Shown here one piece after another: positions 15,865 to 23,617 of a DNA stretch of 35,691 bases (the first letter of the stretch is position 1; each line of letters begins with the position of its first letter). Both the position numbers and the translations under genes were made by a program. A model generated the notes under the pieces. It did not search any database, was not told the origin of the DNA, and was given only the letters and a program-made list of their open reading frames with translations. The stretch comes from Burkholderiales bacterium (GTDB lineage: Bacteria > Pseudomonadota > Gammaproteobacteria > Burkholderiales > Burkholderiaceae_E). Location: the NCBI GenBank assembly GCA_947487165.1, contig CANKWX010000041.1:1-35691 (forward strand), in the 5' to 3' direction.

Positions 15865-17073
15865 ATGACGACCATCCCGCCCTCCGCCACCCCCCCGGCC
15901 ACTGCCGCCGGCCCGTCCGACGCCACTTCCGACGCCACCCCCGACGCCACCTCTGCAGCCGACGCCAACCCGTCCGATCAGGCGGTTCGCGACGCCTGGC
16001 TTGCTCAGGCGATCGCGTTTGCCGCCGCCCACGAAACACCCTGGGCCCGCGACCCGCTGGCCGACCCGGCGAACTGGGGCATCCACCTGCAAGACCCACC
16101 GCCCTACAACCGGCTGCGAGGGCCGGTCCATGCACGCGGCCCGGCCAGCGGCTCGATCCTGCACCGGGGTGTCGAGATCGCCGCCTGGGGCGAGCCCGAC
16201 CGGGCCGACCTGACCTTCAGCATCGCCAAGACCTACCTCGCCCTGCTGGCTGGCGTCGCCCACGACCACGGTCTGCTGCCTGACCCTGATGCGCCAGTGG
16301 GCACTTACATCAAAGCCGATATCGGATTCGGCTCGCCGCACAACGCCCAGGTCACCTGGACCCAGCTGCTGCAGCAGACCAGCGAATGGGAAGGCAGCTG
16401 CTTCGGCATTCCGGAGCAGGTCGACCGCTATCGCACGGTCGCCTTCGGCGGCGCACCGGCCGCCGGAAAAAAGGGCGATGCCCGGCCGCTGCGAGTACCC
16501 GGCGCCTTCTGGGAATACAACGATGTGCGCATCAACCAGCTCTCGCTGGCGCTGCTGCATCTGTTCGGCCGGCCGCTGCCGGAGGTCTTTCGCGAGGCCA
16601 TCATGCAGCCACTTGGCGCGACCTCCGACTGGCAATGGGTCGGCTATGACGACAGTTGGGTCGAGCTGCCCGATGCCGGCGGCCAGACCCGGCGGGTGCA
16701 GTCGGTGCCGGGCGGCACGCACTGGGGCGGTGGCGTCTCGATCTCGGCCCGCGACCAGGCGCGCATCGGCCAGCTGATGCTGCAGGGTGGGCAGTGGGAG
16801 GGCCGATCACTGATCTCGTCAGCCTGGATCGAGCGCATGCTCACGCCCTGCCCGATCGCCCCCTTCTACGGCATGCTGACCTGGCTCAATCGCCAGCCCA
16901 AACCGGTCTACCCTTCAGCCAGCGCCTCGAGCTGCTTCATGATCGGTGCGGGTGGCCACGTCACCTGGATCGACCCTGAACGCCAGTTGGTGGTGGCCTC
17001 GCGATGGCTGCAGGCCGATCAGACCGACACCTTCTTCGGACTGATCGCGGCGGCGCTTTACCGGCCGAGCTGA
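15865..17073 (+). CDS. Beta-lactamase-fold serine hydrolase
   Basis: A 402-residue serine hydrolase of the beta-lactamase-like fold. The nucleophile motif is SIAK (Ser119-Lys122) in LTFSIAKTYLALLAG, and the second motif is probably Tyr218-Asn-Asp in FWEYNDVRINQLSLALL. A GGTHWGGGVSISARDQARIG block and a C-terminal MIGAGGHVTWIDPERQLVV complete the fold. The first 40 residues are a low-complexity Asp-Ala-Thr-rich tail built from 12-base DNA repeats, not a signal peptide. It differs strongly from the other hydrolase, with longer loops around residues 180-215. Divergent from the second ligase with 84 bases between starts. It resembles 6-aminohexanoate-dimer hydrolase/esterase-type proteins only at fold level. 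Confidence 0.88.
   Translation: MTTIPPSATPPATAAGPSDATSDATPDATSAADANPSDQAVRDAWLAQAIAFAAAHETPWARDPLADPANWGIHLQDPPPYNRLRGPVHARGPASGSILHRGVEIAAWGEPDRADLTFSIAKTYLALLAGVAHDHGLLPDPDAPVGTYIKADIGFGSPHNAQVTWTQLLQQTSEWEGSCFGIPEQVDRYRTVAFGGAPAAGKKGDARPLRVPGAFWEYNDVRINQLSLALLHLFGRPLPEVFREAIMQPLGATSDWQWVGYDDSWVELPDAGGQTRRVQSVPGGTHWGGGVSISARDQARIGQLMLQGGQWEGRSLISSAWIERMLTPCPIAPFYGMLTWLNRQPKPVYPSASASSCFMIGAGGHVTWIDPERQLVVASRWLQADQTDTFFGLIAAALYRPS
15919..15972 (+). repeat. 12-bp repeats in the hydrolase N-terminus
   Basis: Three tandem copies of GACGCCACYYCC-like units (15919-15954), with a fourth partial copy at 15961-15972, encode a repeated Asp-Ala-Thr tail. In-frame slippage here would change tail length without breaking the enzyme. 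Confidence 0.7.
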
Positions 17074-17160
17074 CGATCCGACGCCCCCCGACTGAACGAC
17101 GGTTGACCGCAAACTCCAGACGGTGATCCGCTGGGGGCCGGGTGCGCTTAAAGTCACCCG

Positions 17161-17421
17161 ATGAATTTGTATCTGATTTGTGTCTTGCGAACCGGCCTCG
17201 TCGCGCTGATCACCATGCTGAGCGCCTGCGGCGGCGCGGGCTCTGAGCTGGACGCGCCCGACTTGACCCCGACCGGCGCCGGCACCGGCGCATCGATTGC
17301 GCCAGCCACGGTCTCGACACCGCTCAACATTGCGGTCAAGCCGGTTGCGAACTCGTCGTCTCCAACAACAGCCGCTGCGTCAGGCACACCGATCGGCGTT
17401 GCGACCGTCAGCGGAAAATAA
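17161..17421 (+). CDS. Small putative lipoprotein
   Basis: An 86-residue protein with a short lipoprotein-type signal: hydrophobic residues 8-20, then the lipobox LSAC, so the mature protein would begin at Cys23 with lipid attachment. The remainder is Thr/Ala/Pro-rich with no fold I recognise (PTGAGTGASIAPATVST) and looks like a disordered linker. No ribosome-binding site is obvious and GC-rich DNA favours chance frames, so the call rests mainly on the clean signal peptide. It sits 87 bases after the hydrolase and converges with the MFS gene. Confidence 0.6.
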   Translation: MNLYLICVLRTGLVALITMLSACGGAGSELDAPDLTPTGAGTGASIAPATVSTPLNIAVKPVANSSSPTTAAASGTPIGVATVSGK

Positions 17422-17481
17422 GGACGCAGGACTCGGGCCGAATTCTCCATCCGGATCGCCCGGCTCGCCTCAGTCCCAAGC

Positions 17482-18771
17482 TCAGGCCATCGCCGCGACC
17501 GGCGGCAAGCCTCGCCCGGGCAGACGCATCGCCCGACGCAGCAGCAGAATCGCAATGGTCAGGTTCAGCAGGTTCCAGGCCACGCCATTGATGAAGGCCG
17601 CGTGATAGGAGCCGGTGTAATCGAAAACCGCACCCGACATCCAGCCGCCCAGCGCCATGCCGAGCAGCGTCGAGCTGATGACCACAGCGACGCGGCCGCC
17701 AGCCTCAGAGGGCGGGAAGTTTTCGCGGATGATCAGGGCGTATGAAGGCACGATGCCGCCCTGAAAGAGGCCAAAGAGCGCCGAGATCACATACAGCGAC
17801 GCCAGCCCGTCAAAGGGCAGAAAAAGGAGCAGCGCCAGTCCCTGCAGGATCGAGCCGAGCAGCAGCGTGCGCAGTCCGCCGATGCGATCGGAGATCCAGC
17901 CCGATGCCAGCCGGCTGATGACGCCGAATCCGAGCATCAGCGCCAGCATCTGCGCGCCGCGTGCCGGGCCGAAGCCGAGGTCACTGCAATAGGCCACGAT
18001 ATGGACCTGCGGCATCGCCATCGCGACACAGCAGGAGACGCCGGCGATGCACAGCAGGGTCTGCAAGGCGGCAGGCGACATGCCAAGCGGGCGCAGCTGC
18101 GCGGTCTGCCCGGCCTGCGACGACAAGGCGGCCGCCGCCACCGGCGAGGCAGCGGTATTACCCTGAACGGCTTGCGCCGCCTGGACGACGCCCGGCGGGC
18201 GGCGCCGCAGCAGCATGGCCAGCGGCAACATCGTGAGCAGGCACATCACGCCGATGCCCATGTAGGTCTGTCGCCAGCCGACGGTTTCGATGTAGTGCTG
18301 AACGATCGGCGGCCAGAAGGCGCCACCCAGATAATTGCCGCTGGCGCAGATCGCAACCGCCAGCCCGCGTCGGCGCTCGAACCACAGCGAGGTATCGGCG
18401 ACCAGCGGCGAAAACGTGGCCGAGGTGCCGAGCAGACCAATCAGCAGGCCGTGCACGATACTGAAGGAGACAATGCCCGGCGCCAGCCCGGCCGCGATGA
18501 AACCGCCCCCCAGACCGACGGCGCCGATGGCCACCGGCACCGCAACACCGAAGCGGTCGGCCAGGCGCCCCATGAGGATGCCGCCGAGGCCGAAACCGAT
18601 CATCAGCAGGGTGTAGGAGGTCGAGACGCTGGACCGATCGATGCCGAAGTCGGCCTGAACCGCCGGCAATGCCACGCTGATGACGAACATGCCGGTTGCG
18701 CCGATGGTCATGAGCGTGAGCGTGACCGACAGCCTGAGCCAAGCGTAGCGCGAATCGATACCGTCTTGCAT
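17482..18771 (-). CDS. Major facilitator superfamily transporter
   Basis: A 429-residue inner-membrane carrier with about 12 hydrophobic segments. The loop 2-3 motif appears as GGILMGRLADRFG after SVSTSYTLLMIGFGLG, and its second-half counterpart as SRLASGWISDRIGGLR. A long polar loop of about 40 residues (around 195-235) separates the two six-helix halves. The pattern resembles the monocarboxylate/oxalate-formate antiporter group, which would suit uptake of an organic acid for the surrounding CoA pathways; that link is inference. The start lies 71 bases after the YecA-like gene stop on the same strand. No strong ribosome-binding site is seen. Confidence 0.9.
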   Translation of the reverse strand: MQDGIDSRYAWLRLSVTLTLMTIGATGMFVISVALPAVQADFGIDRSSVSTSYTLLMIGFGLGGILMGRLADRFGVAVPVAIGAVGLGGGFIAAGLAPGIVSFSIVHGLLIGLLGTSATFSPLVADTSLWFERRRGLAVAICASGNYLGGAFWPPIVQHYIETVGWRQTYMGIGVMCLLTMLPLAMLLRRRPPGVVQAAQAVQGNTAASPVAAAALSSQAGQTAQLRPLGMSPAALQTLLCIAGVSCCVAMAMPQVHIVAYCSDLGFGPARGAQMLALMLGFGVISRLASGWISDRIGGLRTLLLGSILQGLALLLFLPFDGLASLYVISALFGLFQGGIVPSYALIIRENFPPSEAGGRVAVVISSTLLGMALGGWMSGAVFDYTGSYHAAFINGVAWNLLNLTIAILLLRRAMRLPGRGLPPVAAMA

Positions 18772-18842
18772 GACTGCAGTCTAGCCGGGCCAGGCGCCGG
18801 ACGAGCGAAGCGCGGCTTTCGTAATCAGGAAATCAGCCCGGA

Positions 18843-19598
18843 TCAGTCGGCCTTATCGGCGCCGCAACAGCTTTTGAACTTGCGACCGCTCCCGCACGGG
18901 CAGGGGTCATTACGACCGACCTTGGGCTGATCGCGACGCAGCGTCGCCGGCGACAACGCGCGCGCTCGGGCCTCGGCAAAGAAGTCATAGACATCCTGCA
19001 TGCCGTCGAGCATCTGATGGATCACCGCCTCGCGCTCGCTATCGGCAATCGGCTCGTAGTCGGTGTCATCGTCGTCAAAATCGTCGCTGACTGCTTCGTC
19101 CGACTCGTCGTCGTCTTCTTCCATGCTGCGCTGGGCATCGGCCAGCAGGCGCATGACCGGCTCGAGCGCATCGGCATAGTCATCGTCGTCCTCGAGCGCC
19201 GACCAGGCATCCGGGCGCAAGGACATCCCGCGCGCAAAGCCGATCGCCCAGGCATTGCCCCAGGCCCGGCCATCGTCGTCATAGGCCAGGATCGGCGCAA
19301 AACCCTCGCCCTCGAAGAGCATGGCGGCCACCGATTCGCGATGCCGATCGATGAGCCGCAGCAGCGAGGCATCGTCGCCTTCGCCGCGCAGCGCCCGCTC
19401 GGCGCGATCGGACTCACCGAGCACCAGCGGCAGCCACTCCTCGCGTGCGATCGGCTCGGGCGAACACGCGAGCGCGGCGCAAAAGCCATCGAGTTCTTCG
19501 ACGGCCATCGAATCATCGGGATCGATCGCAGACAGACGCTCCTCGAGCGTCTCGATCTCTGCGTCGGTGAGGGCGTTGCTTTGGCTGGAAGGATTCAT
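18843..19598 (-). CDS. UPF0149/YecA-family protein with C-terminal SEC-C metal-binding motif
   Basis: A 251-residue YecA-like protein. The N-terminal half carries the UPF0149 pattern: [20 protein letters not shown], then EWLPLVLGE, and the central [16 protein letters not shown]. Residues about 160-185 are an extreme Asp/Glu run. The C-terminus is a SEC-C zinc motif, [19 protein letters not shown], as in SecA and YchJ. YecA-type proteins are thought to contact the ribosome or Sec pathway. The frame is open to 19676, but similarity starts at [10 protein letters not shown] and the region above belongs to the divergent SDR; I use the ATG at 19598. Only 38 bases separate it from the SDR start, so the two promoters must overlap coding sequence. 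Confidence 0.9.
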   Translation of the reverse strand: MNPSSQSNALTDAEIETLEERLSAIDPDDSMAVEELDGFCAALACSPEPIAREEWLPLVLGESDRAERALRGEGDDASLLRLIDRHRESVAAMLFEGEGFAPILAYDDDGRAWGNAWAIGFARGMSLRPDAWSALEDDDDYADALEPVMRLLADAQRSMEEDDDESDEAVSDDFDDDDTDYEPIADSEREAVIHQMLDGMQDVYDFFAEARARALSPATLRRDQPKVGRNDPCPCGSGRKFKSCCGADKAD

Positions 19599-19636
19599 CC
19601 CGGTATCGTACAGGGCCTGACACGACGGAGGTTGAC

Positions 19637-20524
19637 ATGGCAATGAATCCTGATCATCCCGCAAGCGCTGCCTCAACCACGCCCTCCTCTACCCCCACAG
19701 GCGGCATCACGATCGGCGGCGACCCGGCGCACGCCGGCAAGCGGCTGGCCGGAAAACGGGCCATCGTGACCGGCGCCGGCAGCGGCATCGGACGCGCCTC
19801 GGCGCGGCTCTTTGCCGCCGAAGGCGCAGCCGTGCTGGCGGTCGACAAGAACATCGAGTCGGTCAGCGAGACCGTGGCCATGATCGTCGCCGACGGCGGC
19901 AAGGCGATCGCGGCAGCTGCCGATGTCGGCAACGAGGCCGACGTGCAGGCGCTGGTCGCACGCGCAGTCGCCGAACTCGGCGGCCTCGAGGTCTTCTATG
20001 CCAACGCCGGCATCAGCGGCGGCGACGTGCCGATGTCGGAGCAGACGGTTGCCCAGTGGCAGGAAGTCCTGCGGGTCAATCTGATCGGCCCTTTTCTGGC
20101 GCTCAAGCATGCCGGCGCGCACATGGCGGCACAGGGGCACGGATCGATCATCTGCACTGCATCGGTCGCCGGCCTTCGCGCCAACGCCGGCGGCAATCCC
20201 TACAGCGCCAGCAAGGCCGGCGTGGTGAGCCTGGTGCAGACCGGCGCCAACACCTACTGGGGCACCGGTGTGCGGGTCAATGCGATCTGCCCCGGCCTGA
20301 TCGAAACCGGCATGACACGGCCGATCTTCGATCGGGCGCGAGCCGCCGGCAGCCAGGACAAGCTCGGCCAGATCAACCCCCTGCAGCGCTTCGGCCTGCC
20401 GCAGGAGATCGCCGCGATGGCGCTGTTTCTGGCCAGCGACGATGCCTCCTATGTCAACGGCCAGGCGATTGCGGTCGACGGTGGCCTCACCAGCAGCCTG
20501 CCGTTCAAGCGCCGCGCCCGGTAA
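19637..20524 (+). CDS. Short-chain dehydrogenase/reductase
   Basis: A 295-residue classical SDR, expected to oxidise or reduce an alcohol/ketone with NAD(P). The cofactor motif is VTGAGSGIG, the NAG turn is YANAGISGG, the catalytic serine lies in TASVAGLRA and the Tyr-x-x-x-Lys is [11 protein letters not shown], so the active site is intact, unlike the other SDR in this window. An aspartate after the second strand (AVDKN) suggests NAD preference. A Thr/Ser/Pro-rich leader of about 35 residues precedes the fold. CGGAGG lies at suitable distance from the ATG at 19637; an ATG two codons on is possible. It ends with the family-typical [10 protein letters not shown]. Confidence 0.92.
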   Translation: MAMNPDHPASAASTTPSSTPTGGITIGGDPAHAGKRLAGKRAIVTGAGSGIGRASARLFAAEGAAVLAVDKNIESVSETVAMIVADGGKAIAAAADVGNEADVQALVARAVAELGGLEVFYANAGISGGDVPMSEQTVAQWQEVLRVNLIGPFLALKHAGAHMAAQGHGSIICTASVAGLRANAGGNPYSASKAGVVSLVQTGANTYWGTGVRVNAICPGLIETGMTRPIFDRARAAGSQDKLGQINPLQRFGLPQEIAAMALFLASDDASYVNGQAIAVDGGLTSSLPFKRRAR

Positions 20525-20633
20525 TGGATCGGTCCGTCGGCTGTCGGGATCGGCCCTGCAGACCTGTGGGCCGACGACATGAACACGCATTTCTTCACAG
20601 CCTGGCTGCACGGCCTGTGCGAGTCTCGCGGCT

Positions 20634-21083
20634 ATGCCACCTCGCCACCATCGGCCATCATCTGCGGCCCCAGCCAGCCACCGTATCGCCCTGCGACTGC
20701 AGGCCGGTGTCGATGCCGATCTGCTCGCCGCACAACTGCGCGAGCTGTGCACCGCCGAGCCAAACCGGTCAGGCCAGGCGCCGCCACTCGGTCGCAGCCG
20801 AGAAACAGCGGTCGCGCTGTCGGTGGTCGAGACCTGCGGCCGATCGCGCGCCGAACGCGAACGCGACGCCTATCGCCTGGTCGAGGTCGAATCGCGCGAC
20901 TGCGCCGATCTGCAGCGCTCCGACAGCCCGCGTGAGCCACTGCGAGCAACCCTCGTCAGCGTCGATACGTTCGACCATTTCCTGCTGCTCGATTCCCCGC
21001 TGGCGCGAGGCCGCGCGCTGCTCGAGGCAATCACCACCGGGCTCGGGCTGCTCTATCCGGTCGCCGCACTCGTCTCGGTCTGA
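20634..21083 (+). CDS. Hypothetical protein, possibly frameshifted or decayed
   Basis: A 149-residue frame whose codon use is clearly coding-like (G/C third positions, sensible composition) from about residue 17 to the end. I recognise no family with confidence; the RIALRLQAGVDADLLAAQLREL start and the REPLRATLVSVDTFDHFLLLD segment faintly recall condensation-domain proteins of non-ribosomal synthesis, but the catalytic HHxxxDG motif is absent. The first 16 codons look non-coding, whereas an overlapping frame beginning at the ATG at 20579 (MNTHFFTAWLHGLCESRGYA) looks coding up to about 20685. An indel near 20680-20690 would join them. It may be a broken gene, or a real gene with a non-standard start. 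Confidence 0.45.
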   Translation: MPPRHHRPSSAAPASHRIALRLQAGVDADLLAAQLRELCTAEPNRSGQAPPLGRSRETAVALSVVETCGRSRAERERDAYRLVEVESRDCADLQRSDSPREPLRATLVSVDTFDHFLLLDSPLARGRALLEAITTGLGLLYPVAALVSV

Positions 21084-21208
21084 CCCGCCGACGCGAGTCG
21101 GTCGCGCGACGCCCGCACCGCTCGGCCCGATCACCGGCCTGACCCTGTTCTTTTCGATCTGCCGGGCGCACACACGCGCCCGACCATCCCCACTTTGAGG
21201 AACACACC

Positions 21209-22201
21209 ATGAAAGCCGCCTGGTATGAGCGCAAGGGTCCCGCCCGCGAGGTACTGACCGTGGGCGACCGCCCGACACCCGAACCGGCCGCAGGCGAAGT
21301 CCGCGTGCGGATCCACCGTTCTGCAGTCAATCCGTCGGACACCAAGCAGCGTGGCGGACACCGCGGCAATGTCGTGATGCCGTTCCCCTTCGTGGTCCCG
21401 CATCAGGATGGCGCCGGCATCATCGACGCGGTCGGCGCGGGCGTGCCGAGTGCGCGCATCGGCGAGCGGGTCTGGGTTTACGAAGCCACGCTCGGGCGCT
21501 TCTGGGGAACGGCTGCGCAATACTCGGTGGTGCCCGAGCACAAGGCGGTGCGGCTGCCCGAGAACACCTCGTTTGACGCCGGCGCCTGCATGGGCATCCC
21601 GGCGATGACCGCGCACCGCTGCGTGATGGCCGATGGCCCAGTCGCCGGCAAGACGGTGCTGGTCACCGGCGGCGCAGGATCGGTCGGCTGGTATGCAGTG
21701 CAGATCGCCCGCCTCGAAGGTGCCCGTGTGATTGCCACCGTCAGCCGCGACGAGCAGGCCACCCGCGCCCGCGAGGCCGGCGCCCATGAGGTCATCAACT
21801 ATCGCAGCGAGCCGGTCGCGCAACGCCTTGCCGAGATCACCGGCTCGCAAGCCGGCGTCGACCGGGTGGTCGAGGTGGCCTTCGGTGCCAACCTCGCCAC
21901 CAATGTGGCCGCCCTCAAGACCGGCGGCGCGATTGCAAGCTATGCCTCCGATGCGGTGCCGGACCCTGCGATTCCGTTCTGGCCGATGCTCTCGAAAGAC
22001 CTCACCGCACGCTTCGTGCTGGTCTATGCAATGTCACGCGCTGCCCATGACGAGGCCGCCGCCTGGATCACCCGCGCGCTCGAGGCGGGCAGCCTTCACC
22101 ACCAGTTCTACAAGACCTTTTCGCTTGATGACATCGCCGGCGCCCATGAGGCCACCGAATCGATGAGCCATCTGGGGAAGGTGATCGTGGCGACCGACTG
22201 A
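21209..22201 (+). CDS. NADPH:quinone reductase/zeta-crystallin-like oxidoreductase (MDR family)
   Basis: A 330-residue medium-chain dehydrogenase/reductase without the zinc site, of the quinone oxidoreductase type. The N-terminal GroES-like part opens MKAAWYERKGPAREVL and includes RSAVNPSDTKQRGG. The Rossmann motif is VLVTGGAGSVGWYAVQIAR, with VSRDEQ following the second strand, consistent with NADPH. The C-terminal FKTFSLDDIAGAHEA-type region is typical (here YKTFSLDDIAGAHEA). A GAGGAACAC sequence before the ATG provides a ribosome-binding site. It ends in a clear terminator. Likely roles are quinone or enone reduction; no specific substrate can be assigned. Confidence 0.93.
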   Translation: MKAAWYERKGPAREVLTVGDRPTPEPAAGEVRVRIHRSAVNPSDTKQRGGHRGNVVMPFPFVVPHQDGAGIIDAVGAGVPSARIGERVWVYEATLGRFWGTAAQYSVVPEHKAVRLPENTSFDAGACMGIPAMTAHRCVMADGPVAGKTVLVTGGAGSVGWYAVQIARLEGARVIATVSRDEQATRAREAGAHEVINYRSEPVAQRLAEITGSQAGVDRVVEVAFGANLATNVAALKTGGAIASYASDAVPDPAIPFWPMLSKDLTARFVLVYAMSRAAHDEAAAWITRALEAGSLHHQFYKTFSLDDIAGAHEATESMSHLGKVIVATD

Positions 22202-22236
22202 GCCGGGGGTTCGGCTCAGGTTCGGCTCAGTTTTTT
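22198..22236 (+). terminator. Rho-independent terminator with duplicated 3' arm
   Basis: CTGAGCC (22198-22204, including the stop codon of the quinone reductase gene) can pair with GGCTCAG at 22213-22219 or with an identical copy at 22224-22230. The second copy is followed directly by T6 (22231-22236). An 11-base direct repeat (GGTTCGGCTCA) generates the two arms. The structure ends the plus-strand gene; the minus-strand cupin ends five bases further on. Confidence 0.75.
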
Positions 22237-22240
22237 CAGA

Positions 22241-22546
22241 TCAGGACCGGCGGCGGCCCACCAGGAAGGTATATCCCTGCGGACCGTAATGCTCGGTGTG
22301 CACCACACCCGCGGCCACTTCGACAATATCGCCAGCCCGAAACGTCTGCGGCACCGGGCCGCAGGCGATCGTGGCTTCACCGTCGAGCACCAGCGCCAGC
22401 ACGTCAAAGTCGTGGCTGTGCTCGCCGACCACCTTGCCGGCCTCGATGGTCTTGACTTCGGATTCGAGATACCCCTCGCGCACCAGCCTTGCCTCGAAGG
22501 CGGCGCGATCGATCGGAGGCGTTGCAGCAGAAGATGTCGAGGTCAC
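22241..22546 (-). CDS. Small single-domain cupin protein
   Basis: A 101-residue cupin. Motif one is GEHSHDFDVLALVLDGEA with the paired histidines, motif two is FRAGDIVEVAAGVVHTE with the third metal-binding histidine. Such small cupins bind Fe, Mn or Ni and act as dioxygenases, isomerases or sensors; nothing here separates these. The start is a GTG at 22546 preceded by AGGAAG. It lies downstream of the hydroxyacyl-CoA dehydrogenase start only in the sense of strand: the dehydrogenase ends 66 bases upstream on the same strand, so the two may share a transcript. Confidence 0.88.
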   Translation of the reverse strand: MTSTSSAATPPIDRAAFEARLVREGYLESEVKTIEAGKVVGEHSHDFDVLALVLDGEATIACGPVPQTFRAGDIVEVAAGVVHTEHYGPQGYTFLVGRRRS

Positions 22547-22612
22547 GGTGGGCTTCCTGTGAAATGGCGGGTGGTTCAGGGTCAGGCTGAGCCCGGCGCG
22601 GTCCGGCGCCGG

Positions 22613-23461
22613 TCAGTAAGTGTAGACGCCACGACCGGTCTTGCGACCCAGACGACCGGCCGCGACCATTTCCTTGAGCAGCGGGCAGGGCCGGTACTTC
22701 GAGTCGGCGAATTCGGTCACATAGACCTCCATCACGGCGAGCACCACGTCCAGGCCGATCAGGTCGGCGAGTGCCAGCGGCCCGATCGGCTGATTGCAGC
22801 CGAGCTTCATGCCGGCATCGATATCTTCGGCGCTGGCCATGCCTTCGGCGAGCACGAAGAAGGCCTCGTTGATCATCGGCACCAGAATGCGGTTGACCAC
22901 GAAGCCCGGCGAATTGCGAACGGTGATCGGTGTCTTGCCGAGCCGCGACACCAGCGACTGCATTGCCGCCAGGGTCTCATCGCTGGTCTGCAGACCGCGA
23001 ATGAGTTCGACCAGCGCCATCATCGCGACCGGATTGAAAAAATGCAGGCCGATGAAGCGGTCGGCGCGCTGGGTTGAGGCCGCCAGCCGGGTGATCGAGA
23101 TCGACGAGGTATTGGTGGCGATGATGGCATCGGCCGCGAGCAGGCCATCGAGCTGCTTGAGGATCTTGACCTTGATCGGCTCGTTTTCAGTGGCCGCTTC
23201 AATCACCAGCGGCAGACCCTTGAGATCGTCATAGCTGACCGATCCGCGAATGCGCGCCAGCGCGGCATCGCAGTCGGCTTGGCTCATTTTTTCCTTCTTG
23301 ACCAGCCGCTCCAGGCTGGCGGCCACGGTCGCGAGACCCTTGTCGACCGCCGCCTGGGCAATGTCGACCATCACCACCTCGATGCCGCTGATCGCACACG
23401 CCTGAGCGATGCCGTTGCCCATGGTGCCGGCGCCGATGACGCCGAGTCGGTTGATGCTCAT
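22613..23461 (-). CDS. 3-hydroxyacyl-CoA (3-hydroxybutyryl-CoA) dehydrogenase
   Basis: A 282-residue NAD-dependent dehydrogenase oxidising (S)-3-hydroxyacyl-CoA to 3-ketoacyl-CoA. The NAD site is LGVIGAGTMGNGIAQACA (about residues 6-23). The catalytic histidine lies in FIGLHFFNPV, and the C-terminal domain opens with NSPGFVVNRILVPMINEA. The length equals single-domain bacterial Hbd/PaaH proteins rather than the fused FadB form. The ATG at 23461 is preceded by GGGAG; a start six codons upstream is less likely. It diverges from the enoyl-CoA hydratase gene, with 156 bases between. The two enzymes catalyse consecutive beta-oxidation steps, so a shared control region is likely but not demonstrable here. 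Confidence 0.94.
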   Translation of the reverse strand: MSINRLGVIGAGTMGNGIAQACAISGIEVVMVDIAQAAVDKGLATVAASLERLVKKEKMSQADCDAALARIRGSVSYDDLKGLPLVIEAATENEPIKVKILKQLDGLLAADAIIATNTSSISITRLAASTQRADRFIGLHFFNPVAMMALVELIRGLQTSDETLAAMQSLVSRLGKTPITVRNSPGFVVNRILVPMINEAFFVLAEGMASAEDIDAGMKLGCNQPIGPLALADLIGLDVVLAVMEVYVTEFADSKYRPCPLLKEMVAAGRLGRKTGRGVYTY

Positions 23462-23617
23462 GGCTGATACTCCCTGCAAGGTTCTGGATCAAAGCTCGCA
23501 GTGTAGCCAGCCCGGGCCGCCAGCGCCCGCTCCCGGCCCTCGGCGCACAAACCGGCGATAATCGGAGATTGAGACGATCGCTTCCGACGATCCCCCATTC
23601 ATCCGGAGACCCCTGTC

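Noticed and set aside
15781-16722. Upstream extension of the second ligase to an 862-residue frame
   Set aside because: The extra sequence is antisense to a well-supported hydrolase gene, is Gly/Arg-rich, and a good ribosome-binding site plus family match place the start at 15780.
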